This document shows, in pieces, positions 1 through 6,656 of a stretch of 64,000 nt of DNA (positions are counted from its first letter, which is position 1; each line of letters opens with the position of its first letter). A model generated the notes under the pieces. That model saw nothing but the letters and a program-made list of their open reading frames with translations, had not been told where the DNA came from and did no database searches. Made by a program: the position numbers and the translations under genes. Source of the stretch: an uncultured bacterium (GTDB lineage: Bacteria > Bacillota > Clostridia > Oscillospirales > Oscillospiraceae); the NCBI GenBank assembly GCA_949840775.1, contig CATKXO010000001.1, positions 1 to 64,000 on the forward strand, written 5' to 3'.

Positions 1-8
1 GGCGATAA

Positions 9-142
9 GCCTCCCTTCGCAAAGGGAGGGGGACCGCCGCCGAAGGCGGTGGTGGAGGGTTTTCTCCCCTGTACATTGCGGCGCTCGTGGGGAAAACCCC
101 CACCCGGCTTCGCCGGGAGCCCCCTTTGCGAAGGGGGCCTTT
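9..142. repeat. Palindromic intergenic repeat, family R1
   Basis: The outer arms GCCTCCCTTCGCAAAGGGAGG and CCCCCTTTGCGAAGGGGGCC are each palindromic, and two inner hairpins (CCGCCGCCGAAGGCGGTGG and CCCGGCTTCGCCGGG) are joined by GGAGGGTTTTC and GGAAAACCCCC. Related copies lie at 18053, 29663, 43067 and 54057, with a fragment at 5443. The arms stay constant while the inner hairpins differ between copies. It lies just downstream of the minus-strand XRE gene and may act as its transcription end. Confidence 0.85.
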
Positions 143-147
143 TGGTG

Positions 148-369
148 CTATCTGTTGACTTCCCGCTTATCCGTCAGGCCCAGCAGGTAATCGACGCTGA
201 CATCGAAGAACTTGGCAATTTGAATCAGGCCAGTGACAGTAGGATAAGCGTTTCCATATTCATATTCCTGATAACCGCGTGGTTTTAAACCGAAGATTTC
301 GGCCATTTCATTCTGTGTATATCGTTTTTCATTTCGTAGTGCTTTGAGCCGTTCAGGAAAATTTGCCAT
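148..369 (-). CDS. XRE-family transcriptional regulator (copy 1)
   Basis: A 73-residue protein that is essentially one helix-turn-helix domain of the Cro/CI (HTH_3) type. Residues 5-60 carry the pattern RLKALRNEKRYTQNEMAEIF, a recognition helix around PRGYQEYEYG, and the closing FFDVSVDYLLG seen in many clostridial XRE proteins. I start at the ATG at 369 because AAGGAGGAT lies 6-8 bases upstream; a longer frame reaching 504 has no such site and would run through the divergent promoter. It is transcribed away from the DPEY-motif gene at 446 and probably represses that gene, its own gene, or both. Its GC content is lower than that of its neighbours, which suggests recent acquisition. The regulator call is firm; the target is inferred. 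Confidence 0.85.
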   Translation of the reverse strand: MANFPERLKALRNEKRYTQNEMAEIFGLKPRGYQEYEYGNAYPTVTGLIQIAKFFDVSVDYLLGLTDKREVNR

Positions 370-385
370 TGTATCCTCCTTGCTC

Positions 386-429
386 TTGACATTCGATAAA
401 AACGTGATATAATTCACGATATAAACGAA
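386..429 (+). promoter_or_regulatory. Promoter with overlapping inverted repeat, XRE unit 1
   Basis: TTGACA (386-391) and TATAAT (408-413) are separated by 16 bases and drive the gene at 446. The perfect inverted repeat CGTGA-N6-TCACG (403-418) is centred on the -10 box. A second symmetric pair, TTCG (392-395) and CGAA (426-429), has the same centre. This is where the divergent XRE repressor would be expected to bind. Confidence 0.75.
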
Positions 430-445
430 ATAAGGAGCTGCTTTT

Positions 446-706
446 ATGAACGATGCAATTAAGATGCTTTTCTTAGACAATCCGGAAATTGATGAAGCAA
501 TCAAGGAATTTTACAGCCAGGACCCGGAATATCTCAAAATCAAGCAGGAGTTTTATGAGACTGCCCATGCAATGAAAAGAATAGTTGGTTATGATCTGTA
601 CGACCAGTTTGAACAGCGGTTCGCGATTTACGTGGCCCGTTCCTGTGAGCTCTATTATCTCTTTGGCCTGGGCCTGCGTCAAGAGGTTTTAGCAGCCTTT
701 TTGTAG
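446..706 (+). CDS. Small helical DPEY-motif protein (DUF6809-like), XRE unit 1
   Basis: An 86-residue, mostly alpha-helical protein of unknown function. Residues 26-29 read DPEY, a motif also found at the same place in the proteins at 35822-36076 and 42480-42746, each of which is likewise divergent from an XRE gene. The C-terminal third ends in a glycine-containing helix (YLFGLGLRQEV), matching the last helix of the other copies. The family name DUF6809 is recalled from general resemblance and is tentative. AAGGAGCTG precedes the ATG. The TAG stop is supplied by a GTAGGGGC repeat beginning at 702, so the C-terminus may have been shortened by repeat insertion. It has low GC compared with the flanking ecf genes. 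Confidence 0.7.
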   Translation: MNDAIKMLFLDNPEIDEAIKEFYSQDPEYLKIKQEFYETAHAMKRIVGYDLYDQFEQRFAIYVARSCELYYLFGLGLRQEVLAAFL

Positions 707-751
707 GGGCGGCCTGTGGCCGCCCGCGGGCGCGCACAGCGCGCCCCTACA
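702..751. repeat. GTAGGGGC inverted repeat, family C
   Basis: TGTAGGGGCGGCC with internal GGCCTGTGGCC and GCGCGCACAGCGCGC palindromes, closed by GCGCCCCTACA. The stop codons of both converging genes (TAG at 704-706 on plus, TAG at 749-747 on minus) lie within its GTAGGGG termini. Confidence 0.85.
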
Positions 752-1556
752 GGCCCAACCGCCCTAATACGCCCACCCCCACGGTGATGGCCAGAAAGAG
801 CGCCAAAGTGAAGTAGTCGGCCCCCTTGTACTTCAGCTGCCGCAGGCGGGTTCTCCCCTCGCCGCCGTGGTAGCAGCGGCACTCCATGGCGGTGGCCAGC
901 TCGTCGGCCCGGCGGAAGGCGGAGATAAACAGGGGCACCAGCAGGGGCAGCAGTGCCTTGGCCCGCTGGATGAGGCTGCCGCTCTCAAAGTCGGCCCCCC
1001 GGGCCCGCTGGGCGGACATGATTTTGTCAGTTTCCTCAATCAGCGTGGGGATAAACCGCAGGGCGATGGACATCATCATAGCCAGCTCGTGGACGGGCAC
1101 CTTTATTTTTTTCAGCGGTCCCATCAGGGACTCCAGCCCGTCGGTGAGCAGAATGGGGGAGGTGGTGTAGGTGAGCAGGAAGGTGCCCGAGATGAGCATC
1201 ATGATCCGGATGACCATAAAGAAGGCCCGGTACACCCCCTCCAGGGTGATGGTGAAGATCCAGAAGTGTGCCAGCACTGTATCTCCGGGGGTGTAAAACA
1301 GGTTGAGCAGGGCGGTGAACACCACAATGAACAAAACCGGCTTGAGCCCCCGGACGATGGACTTCACCGGGACCCTGGACACGGCGATGGACCCGGCCAG
1401 CACCAGGAACATGACGGCGTAGCTGACGAACCAGTCAGCCAGGAACAGGGCCACGATATAGAGCACCACGGCGATGAGCTTGGTGCGGGGGTCCAGGCGG
1501 TGGACCGGGGAGTTTCCGGGGAAATACTGGCCCAGGGTGATGTCTTTCAGTGCCAT
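747..1556 (-). CDS. ecfT: ECF transporter transmembrane component EcfT
   Basis: Membrane scaffold (269 residues) of an energy-coupling factor importer; it couples the two ATPases to exchangeable vitamin-binding S components. The N-terminal YFPGNSPVHRLDPRTK is the usual EcfT opening, followed by hydrophobic segments around residues 25-55, 65-85, 105-130 and 240-265. The coupling-helix signature appears as SAQRARGAD (about residue 180) and a second, less typical one near TAMECRCYHGG. The start ATG directly abuts the stop of ecfA2 (TAAATG), so the two are translationally coupled. There is no S component beside it, as expected for a shared group II module; panT at 39564 is one candidate partner in this window. 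Its TAG stop lies inside the repeat at 702-751. Confidence 0.95.
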   Translation of the reverse strand: MALKDITLGQYFPGNSPVHRLDPRTKLIAVVLYIVALFLADWFVSYAVMFLVLAGSIAVSRVPVKSIVRGLKPVLFIVVFTALLNLFYTPGDTVLAHFWIFTITLEGVYRAFFMVIRIMMLISGTFLLTYTTSPILLTDGLESLMGPLKKIKVPVHELAMMMSIALRFIPTLIEETDKIMSAQRARGADFESGSLIQRAKALLPLLVPLFISAFRRADELATAMECRCYHGGEGRTRLRQLKYKGADYFTLALFLAITVGVGVLGRLGL

Positions 1557-2534
1557 TTACACCGCCCCCCTTCCCTCGTCAGAAGAAGCCCGCTTTATTC
1601 CGTTTTCAGCTGGCGCTGAAAACTCCATATCCGCGGACTCCTTCTTCCTCTCCCCACAAAGCCCGTTCCGGGCTTCGCGGGGGCCCCGTAGAGCGTCCAG
1701 GATGGCGGCCTTGGCCTGCTCCAGAGTGTAGACGGAGGGGTCGATGTCCACCCCCATGGCTTTCAGCCGGTGGAAGACCCTGGTCAGCTGGGGCACGCCC
1801 AGCCCCATCTGCTCCAGCTCCTCCCCGTGGCGGAAGACCTCACGGGGGGCGCCCTGGAAGGGGATTTTCCCGTCGTTGACGGCCACCAGCCGGTCCACCG
1901 ACCGGGCCACCTCCTCCATGGAGTGGGACACCAGGATAATGGTGGCGTTGTGGGCCTGGTGATACTCCCGGATGTTGCCCAGAATGGACTCCACCCCCTC
2001 CGGGTCCAGCCCGGCGGTGGGCTCGTCCAGGATGAGCACCTTGGGCTCCATGGCGATGACCCCGGCGATGGCCACCCGGCGCTTCTGGCCGCCGGACAGC
2101 TCAAAGGGGGACTTCTCCAGCTGGTCGTCCCGCAGCCCCACGAAGTAGGCCGCCGACCGCACCCGGCGGTCGATCTCCTTCTCGTCCAGCCCCATGTTTT
2201 TGGGGCCGAAGGAGATGTCTTTATACACCGTCTCCTCAAAGAGCTGGTACTCCGGATACTGGAACACCAGCCCCACCTGGAACCGGGTTTTCTTTGTGAT
2301 TTTGGGATCGGACCAGATGTCGGTGTCCTGGAACAGCACCGTCCCCGCCGTGGGCTTGAGCAGGGCGTTCAGGTGCTGGATTAACGTGGACTTGCCCGAG
2401 CCGGTGTGACCGATGATGCCCAGGTACTCCCCGGGGTAGGCGCAAAAGTCCACGCCGTCCAGGGCCGTGTGCTGGAAGGGCGTCCCGGCGGAGTAGATGT
2501 GGGTGAGGTTCTTGGTTTCAATAATGGGGTCCAT
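1557..2534 (-). CDS. ecfA2: ECF transporter ATPase EcfA2
   Basis: ATP-binding subunit paired with EcfA1; hydrolysis drives vitamin uptake through EcfT. Walker A GHTGSGKST is at residues 42-50, the Q-loop at FQYPEYQLFEET, the signature LSGGQKRR near residue 146 and Walker B LILDEPTAGLDPEG near 166. The protein is 325 residues, about 35-40 longer than usual. The extra C-terminus after DALRGPREA is rich in charged and small residues and lacks family similarity, so it probably arose by read-through into inserted intergenic DNA before ecfT. It lies between ecfA1 (180 bases of repeats upstream) and ecfT (no gap). Confidence 0.95.
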   Translation of the reverse strand: MDPIIETKNLTHIYSAGTPFQHTALDGVDFCAYPGEYLGIIGHTGSGKSTLIQHLNALLKPTAGTVLFQDTDIWSDPKITKKTRFQVGLVFQYPEYQLFEETVYKDISFGPKNMGLDEKEIDRRVRSAAYFVGLRDDQLEKSPFELSGGQKRRVAIAGVIAMEPKVLILDEPTAGLDPEGVESILGNIREYHQAHNATIILVSHSMEEVARSVDRLVAVNDGKIPFQGAPREVFRHGEELEQMGLGVPQLTRVFHRLKAMGVDIDPSVYTLEQAKAAILDALRGPREARNGLCGERKKESADMEFSAPAENGIKRASSDEGRGAV

Positions 2535-2581
2535 AGAGATACATCCTTAATAAATATGGTACACGCCCGAGGGGTCGCGTC

Positions 2582-2712
2582 CGTAGGGGCGGCCTGTGGC
2601 CGCCCGAATATCAAGCGCAGGGTTGAACGGGCGGATGATATCCGCCCCTACAGGCAGGGCACGTTGTAGGGGCGCATATTATGCGCCCGCGGGCGGCCAC
2701 AGGCCGCCCCTG
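2582..2712. repeat. Compound family C repeat between ecfA1 and ecfA2
   Basis: Two GTAGGGGC elements in series. The first runs from GTAGGGGCGGCCTGTGGCC to GATATCCGCCCCTACA; the second contains GTAGGGGCGCATATTATGCGC and GGGCGGCCACAGGCCGCCCC. It fills almost the whole gap between two cotranscribed genes, so the operon mRNA would carry these stem-loops and they could change the EcfA1:EcfA2 ratio. Confidence 0.85.
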
Positions 2713-2714
2713 CG

Positions 2715-3557
2715 TCATTGCAGCAATTTGTACAGCGCCTGTGCGCACTCCTCGTCGGAGAGGGCGTCCAGGGGAACGTCACAGCCCTCCTGCCGCAGCT
2801 CCCACAGCAGCTGGGTGGTCTGGGGGACGGTGAGGCCCACCTTTTGCAGCTCCTCCACCTGGGAGAAGACCGCCTTCGGTGCGCCGTCGGCAACCACCTT
2901 GCCCTTGGCCATGACGATGAGCCGGCCGGCCTGGGCGGCCTCGTCCATGTGGTGGGTGATGAGGACCACCGTCACCCCCCGCTCCCGGTTCAGGGTTTTG
3001 ATGGTGTTCAGCACGTCCCGGCGGCCGGTGGGGTCCAGCATGGCGGTGGGCTCGTCCAGCACAATGCACCGGGGCCGCATGGCGATGACCCCCGCGATAG
3101 CCACCCGCTGCTTCTGCCCGCCGGAGAGGAGGTGGGGGGCGTGCTCCCGGTAGCCGTACATATTGACGGCCTTCAGCGCGTCGTCCACCCGCTGCCTGAT
3201 TTCTTCCGGAGGGACCCCCAGGTTTTCCGGGGCGAAGGCCACGTCCTCCTCCACCACATTGGCTACAATCTGGTTGTCCGGGTTCTGGAAGACCATCCCC
3301 ACGGCCCGGCGGATATCAAGGAGCTTGTCCTCGTCCGCTGTGTCGATGCCGTCCACGTAGACCGTCCCCCCGGAGGGGAGGAGGATGGCGTTCATGTGCT
3401 TGGCCAGAGTGGATTTTCCAGACCCGTTGTGGCCCAGTACGGCCACGAAGGAGCCCGCTTCAATGGACAGGGTCACCCCGTCCAGCACCACCGGGGTTTC
3501 CCCCTCGGCGGCGGGGTAGGAGAAGCGCAGATCGTCGGTTTGGATGATGGCGGACAT
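2715..3557 (-). CDS. ecfA1: ECF transporter ATPase EcfA1
   Basis: First gene of the ecfA1-ecfA2-ecfT operon, 280 residues, the normal family length. Walker [10 protein letters not shown] is at 42-50, the Q-loop at QNPDNQIV (91-98), the signature LSGGQ at 144-148, and Walker [12 protein letters not shown] at 167-177 followed by the H-loop THHMDEA. EcfA1 and EcfA2 form the asymmetric ATPase dimer that powers S-component cycling. The start ATG follows GGAGGGACTGCC. A strong promoter lies 35-65 bases upstream on the minus strand. Confidence 0.95.
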   Translation of the reverse strand: MSAIIQTDDLRFSYPAAEGETPVVLDGVTLSIEAGSFVAVLGHNGSGKSTLAKHMNAILLPSGGTVYVDGIDTADEDKLLDIRRAVGMVFQNPDNQIVANVVEEDVAFAPENLGVPPEEIRQRVDDALKAVNMYGYREHAPHLLSGGQKQRVAIAGVIAMRPRCIVLDEPTAMLDPTGRRDVLNTIKTLNRERGVTVVLITHHMDEAAQAGRLIVMAKGKVVADGAPKAVFSQVEELQKVGLTVPQTTQLLWELRQEGCDVPLDALSDEECAQALYKLLQ

Positions 3558-3591
3558 GGCAGTCCCTCCGATGCCTTAAAATCAAGACTGT

Positions 3592-3621
3592 ATTATACCA
3601 TCCGGGGCGCGGATACGTCAA
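3592..3621 (-). promoter_or_regulatory. Promoter of the ecfA1-ecfA2-ecfT operon
   Basis: Read on the minus strand, TTGACG (3621-3616) and TATAAT (3597-3592) are 18 bases apart. They point toward ecfA1. Confidence 0.75.
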
Positions 3622-3636
3622 TGGAAAAGAAGCCAA

Positions 3637-3672
3637 AAAAAGGAGCGAATCCCGGCCGGTTCGCTCCTTTTT
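3637..3672. terminator. Rho-independent terminator, likely bidirectional
   Basis: A 13-base stem AAAAAGGAGCGAA / TTCGCTCCTTTTT around a 10-base loop, with T-tracts on either strand. It ends the minus-strand methyltransferase at 3674. Confidence 0.85.
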
Positions 3673-3673
3673 A

Positions 3674-4537
3674 TCAGGTTTTGGTCCACCGCCCCGTGGC
3701 CCCGCAGGGGAGGGCCAGGCCGCTTTCCGTGACGGGCAGGCCCAGCTCATCGGAGCGGGTGCGGCCGCCGAATTTTTTGGAGATCAGGGTCTCCAGAATG
3801 TAGGTGACCACGCTGGGAGCCAGGCCGGTGGTGTAGGAATTGAGGACGATAAACAGCGGGTCGTCAGACAGCACGCCCCGCACCAGCTCCACAAAGGGGT
3901 ACAGGTTCTCCTCCAGCTTCCACACCTCCCCGGTGGGCCCCCGGCCATAGGAGGGCGGGTCCATGATGATGGCGTCGTACCGCCGGCCCCGGCGGATTTC
4001 CCGCTCCACGAACTTGGCGCAGTCGTCCACAATCCAGCGGATGGGGGCGTTTTCCAGTCCGGAGCTCTTGGCGTTTTCCCGGGCCCACTGGACCATCCCC
4101 CTGGCGGCGTCCACGTGGCACACCGACGCCCCGGCGGCGGCGCAGGCCACGGTGGCCCCGCCGGTGTAGGCGAACAGGTTGAGCACACTCACCGGCCGGC
4201 CGGCGTTTCTGATCTGCTCCATGGCAAAGTCCCAGTTGGCCGCCTGCTCGGGGAAGAGGCCGGTGTGCTTGAAGTTCATGGGCTTGACGTTGAAGGTGAG
4301 CTCCCCGTAGGACACCGTCCACCGCTCTGGCATGGACCTGTTGACCCACTGGCCGCCCCCGGTGGAGGAGCGGGCGTACCGCCCGGCGTTTTTCTTCCAG
4401 CCCGGGTGGGACCGGGGTGTGTTCCAGATGGCTTGGGGGTCGGGCCGCACCAGCAGCTGGTCCCCCCAGCGCTCCAGCTTCTCTCCCCGGCCGCAGTCGA
4501 TGAGCTCGTAGTCCTTCCATCTGTCGGACAGCCACAT
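3674..4537 (-). CDS. Class I SAM-dependent RNA methyltransferase (RlmI-like)
   Basis: A 287-residue Rossmann-fold methyltransferase of the Methyltrans_SAM type that includes 23S rRNA m5C enzymes. The central motif I NLFAYTGGATVACA is followed by an acidic CHVDAARG strand end and the catalytic motif DAIIMDPPSYGRG. The C-terminal region (FIVLNSYTTGL) fits the family. There is no PUA domain at the N-terminus, so it differs from full-length RlmI and the RNA target is uncertain. I chose the ATG at 4537 because AAGGGGG is 8 bases upstream; a TTG 30 bases earlier is possible. It is transcribed alone, ending at the terminator at 3637-3672. Confidence 0.8.
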   Translation of the reverse strand: MWLSDRWKDYELIDCGRGEKLERWGDQLLVRPDPQAIWNTPRSHPGWKKNAGRYARSSTGGGQWVNRSMPERWTVSYGELTFNVKPMNFKHTGLFPEQAANWDFAMEQIRNAGRPVSVLNLFAYTGGATVACAAAGASVCHVDAARGMVQWARENAKSSGLENAPIRWIVDDCAKFVEREIRRGRRYDAIIMDPPSYGRGPTGEVWKLEENLYPFVELVRGVLSDDPLFIVLNSYTTGLAPSVVTYILETLISKKFGGRTRSDELGLPVTESGLALPCGATGRWTKT

Positions 4538-4618
4538 AGCCGTGTCCCCCTTGCCCCAATTTTCCAAAATTGGGATTAGTATACCATTGAAGGGGGCGGT
4601 CCGTCAATGAAATAGTGA

Positions 4619-4654
4619 TTGTAATTTGTCAAAGGCTGTGCTAGAATAGCACAG
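4619..4654 (+). promoter_or_regulatory. Promoter with 8-bp palindrome before the DivIVA-like gene
   Basis: TTGTAA (4619-4624) and TAGAAT (4642-4647) are 17 bases apart, with a TG extension before the -10. A perfect inverted repeat CTGTGCTA-GAA-TAGCACAG (4636-4654) covers the -10 box and looks like an operator. I do not recognise its regulator. Confidence 0.7.
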
Positions 4655-4679
4655 ATAAGAGAAAGAGAGGTGCGCGGTT

Positions 4680-5393
4680 ATGGACCATCCCTTCCGCTCC
4701 GCCGCTGTGGGCGGTTTCAATAAACAGGACGTATTGACCTTTCTGGAGGCCCAGGCCAAGCAGTCGGCCCAAGCCCAGCAGGAGCTGAGCGGCCGGCTGG
4801 AGGAGGCGGAGCACCAGGGCGAGAACCTCCGCCGGGAGCGGGACGGCCTGTCCGGCCAGCTGGAGGAGACCCGCCGGGAGCTGGAGACCGCCCGTCAGAG
4901 CCGGGACAGCCTGTCCGTCCAGCTGGAGCAGGCGGAGCAGGACCTGTCCGCCAGCCGCAAGCAGGCGGAGCAGCTGGGCCGTGAGGTGGAGCGGCTGCGC
5001 CGGGAGCGGGAGGAGCTCCGCCGGCAGCTGGAGACCGCCCGTCCGGACGCCCAGGCCTACGTGGAGCTGAAGGAGCGCACCGCCGGGGTGGAGCTGGAGG
5101 CCCACCGCCGGGCCCAGGCCATCCAGGAAAAGGCGGAGCGGGACGCACAGAAGGCCCGCCGCCAAGTGGAGCAGTGGCTCCAGCGGGTGGCCCGGGAGTA
5201 TGACGCCCTGTGTACTCAGGTGGAGACCACCGTGTCCCATGCCGCCAGTGAGCTGGACAAGGCGGGGGCCAGCCTGGAGCAGCTCAACCAGCTGATGAGC
5301 AGTCAGGGGGACGCTCTGGAGGGGGTCCGCCGGGCCTACGACGCCACTGAACTGGGCCGCCCCGAGGCCCCGATGCCCATTGACGAGGAATAA
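4680..5393 (+). CDS. DivIVA-like coiled-coil protein
   Basis: A 237-residue protein with a short N-terminal segment GGFNKQDVLTFLE (residues 11-23) resembling the membrane-binding start of DivIVA/GpsB proteins. A long coiled coil follows from about 25 to 165, dense in Glu, Gln, Arg and Leu heptads (repeating RRELE and QLEQAEQ units), then a helical tail. DivIVA-family proteins sense membrane curvature and organise division or polar growth. It is cytoplasmic, with no signal peptide. It is monocistronic, with its own promoter and a terminator directly after the stop. The DivIVA link rests on the N-terminal motif and architecture. Confidence 0.7.
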   Translation: MDHPFRSAAVGGFNKQDVLTFLEAQAKQSAQAQQELSGRLEEAEHQGENLRRERDGLSGQLEETRRELETARQSRDSLSVQLEQAEQDLSASRKQAEQLGREVERLRREREELRRQLETARPDAQAYVELKERTAGVELEAHRRAQAIQEKAERDAQKARRQVEQWLQRVAREYDALCTQVETTVSHAASELDKAGASLEQLNQLMSSQGDALEGVRRAYDATELGRPEAPMPIDEE

Positions 5394-5400
5394 GAGCAAG

Positions 5401-5434
5401 CAGCCCGCCGAAAACCGGCGGGCTGTTGGTTTTC
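5401..5434 (+). terminator. Rho-independent terminator
   Basis: Stem CAGCCCGCCG / CGGCGGGCTG with a short A-rich loop and a TTGGTTTT tract, six bases after the DivIVA-like stop codon. Confidence 0.85.
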
Positions 5435-5442
5435 CTCCAAAA

Positions 5443-5486
5443 GCCTCCCTTGCTAAAGGGGGGTGCCCCCGCATGGGACGGAGGAA
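5443..5486. repeat. Fragment of family R1 repeat
   Basis: GCCTCCCTTGCTAAAGGGGGG followed by a remnant ending in GGGACGGAGG. Only one arm and a degraded inner part survive. Confidence 0.6.
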
Positions 5487-5488
5487 CT

Positions 5489-5529
5489 TACTTGAAACAA
5501 GTATTTTCTTAACTTGAATCAAGTTAAGA
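5489..5529. promoter_or_regulatory. Tandem palindromic operators upstream of the RHH gene
   Basis: Two palindromes share the core ACTTG-AAN-CAAGT: TACTTGAAACAAGTA (5489-5503) and the longer TCTTAACTTG-AAT-CAAGTTAAGA (5507-5529). Their centres (5496 and 5518) are 22 bases apart, about two helical turns, so two dimers could bind the same DNA face. They precede the small RHH gene at 5596, which suggests autoregulation. Confidence 0.7.
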
Positions 5530-5595
5530 TTAAGATAATATGTTTGAAAATAGGATACCATACATCCAAAGCAAAAATTTGGGTGGTGGTAAATC

Positions 5596-5772
5596 TTGAA
5601 GCGAGACAAGCATCTCGGCATTACAATCAGCGGCGAACACCACGGGAAATTGGTCTATATAGCAGAGTATGAGGGCCGCTCCATGAGCGGTCAGATTCTG
5701 TACTTGATTCAAAAGTGTATTCGAGATTTTGAAAAGGAACACGGCCCCATCCCGGAGGAGGATCAGACATGA
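5596..5772 (+). CDS. Small ribbon-helix-helix (Arc-like) DNA-binding protein
   Basis: A 58-residue frame beginning at TTG (5596). The translation opens MKRDKHLGITISGEHHGKL, a basic start and a beta strand, then two helices (YIAEYEGRSMSGQILYLIQK). The GRSMSGQI turn between the helices is typical of Arc/MetJ-type proteins. The frame ends in ATGA, overlapping the comF start, so the two are translationally coupled. Evidence for expression is the overlap, the fold pattern and the upstream palindromes; the ribosome site (GGTGGTGG) is weak. GC content is well below that of comF. Confidence 0.7.
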   Translation: MKRDKHLGITISGEHHGKLVYIAEYEGRSMSGQILYLIQKCIRDFEKEHGPIPEEDQT

Positions 5773-6431
5773 GCGCCAGGGAGAGGGTTCTGGACCTGGT
5801 CTTTCCGCCCAAGTGCCCCTTCTGCCAGAGCATCTTGAAGGAGCCCCGGGCGCCGGTGTGCCGGGCCTGCCAGCCCAAGCTTCCCTGGCTGGAGGGGAAA
5901 GCGGGGGAGCGGCGGGTGGACTTTGCCGACGGCTGTTTTTCTCCCCTGGCCTACCGGGACAGAGTGCCCGAGGCGGTCCACCGCTACAAGTTCAGCCGGG
6001 TACGGGCCCTGGGAAAGCCCTTCGGGGTGCTGATGGCCCAGTGCCTGGACGGTCGGCTGGAAAAGGGGGCCGACCTGATCTGCTGGGCTCCTCTGTCCCG
6101 CCAGCGGCTTCGGGAGCGGGGCTTCGACCAGGCGGAGCTGATGGCCCGTGAGGTGGGGCGGCTGCTGTCCATCCCGGCGGGGCCCGCCCTGCAAAAGGTG
6201 CGCAACACCGCGCCACAGTCGGAGCTGGAGGAGGAGAGCGCCCGCCGGGCCAACGCCCGGGGGGCCTACGATGTGTTGCCCGGCGCGGACCTGGCAGGCA
6301 AGCGGGTGGTGCTGGTGGACGACGTGGTCACCTCCGGCTCCACCCTCAGCGAGTGCGCCGCCCTGTTGCGGCAGCAGGGGGCGGAGGAGGTCTGGTGCCT
6401 CACCCTGGCCCAGGCCCGGCATGATCGTTGA
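5769..6431 (+). CDS. comF: ComF-family phosphoribosyltransferase-like protein
   Basis: A 220-residue protein of the ComF/GntX family, associated with DNA uptake or late competence functions. An N-terminal zinc knuckle with Cys16, Cys19, Cys31 and Cys34 is followed by a type I phosphoribosyltransferase domain. The PRPP-binding loop VVLVDDVVTSGSTLSE is at about 179-194, preceded by the conserved RQRLRERGFDQAELMAR. No other com genes are near. It is cotranscribed with the RHH gene by overlap. The family is clear; the biochemical role of ComF remains loosely defined in general. Confidence 0.9.
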   Translation: MSARERVLDLVFPPKCPFCQSILKEPRAPVCRACQPKLPWLEGKAGERRVDFADGCFSPLAYRDRVPEAVHRYKFSRVRALGKPFGVLMAQCLDGRLEKGADLICWAPLSRQRLRERGFDQAELMAREVGRLLSIPAGPALQKVRNTAPQSELEEESARRANARGAYDVLPGADLAGKRVVLVDDVVTSGSTLSECAALLRQQGAEEVWCLTLAQARHDR

Positions 6432-6432
6432 T

Positions 6433-6499
6433 GTTGGGCCGCCGAAGGCGGCGGCCCCTACGGGCAATATCTGTAGGGGCCGGCCTCCTGGCCGGCCCG
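6433..6499. repeat. Family C repeats after comF
   Basis: GGGCCGCCGAAGGCGGCGGCCCCTAC and, in the other orientation, TGTAGGGGCCGGCCTCCTGGCCGGCCCG. Both are strong hairpins directly after the comF stop and could serve as its mRNA 3' end. Confidence 0.8.
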
Positions 6500-6551
6500 T
6501 TTGACTGCAATAGCCTCTCAGAAAAAAGAAGAAAATTGTTGGAAAAAACGG

Positions 6552-6580
6552 TTGAAAACCGGGGACGCTCGGGTTATAAT
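6552..6580 (+). promoter_or_regulatory. Promoter of the MreB-family gene
   Basis: TTGAAA (6552-6557) and TATAAT (6575-6580) with a 17-base spacer. The expected transcript would begin near 6587, leaving a leader of about 70 bases. Confidence 0.75.
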
Positions 6581-6599
6581 AAAAAGTGGCGTTTAAGAG

Positions 6600-6619
6600 C
6601 CGCCCCCAGGGGCGGTTTT
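6600..6619 (+). terminator. Terminator-like hairpin in the mreB leader
   Basis: CCGCCCC-CA-GGGGCGG followed by TTTTA, about 13 bases after the predicted transcript start and 38 bases before the start codon. It could be an attenuator or a 5' stabilising stem; it is short for a true terminator. A second TATAAT occurs at 6628-6633 without a convincing -35. Confidence 0.45.
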
Positions 6620-6656
6620 AGAAATCGTATAATATAAATATAAGGTGGAACAAAGA

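Noticed and set aside
148-706. Prophage remnant suggested by XRE regulators
   Set aside because: No integrase, structural or lysis genes accompany any of the three XRE units.
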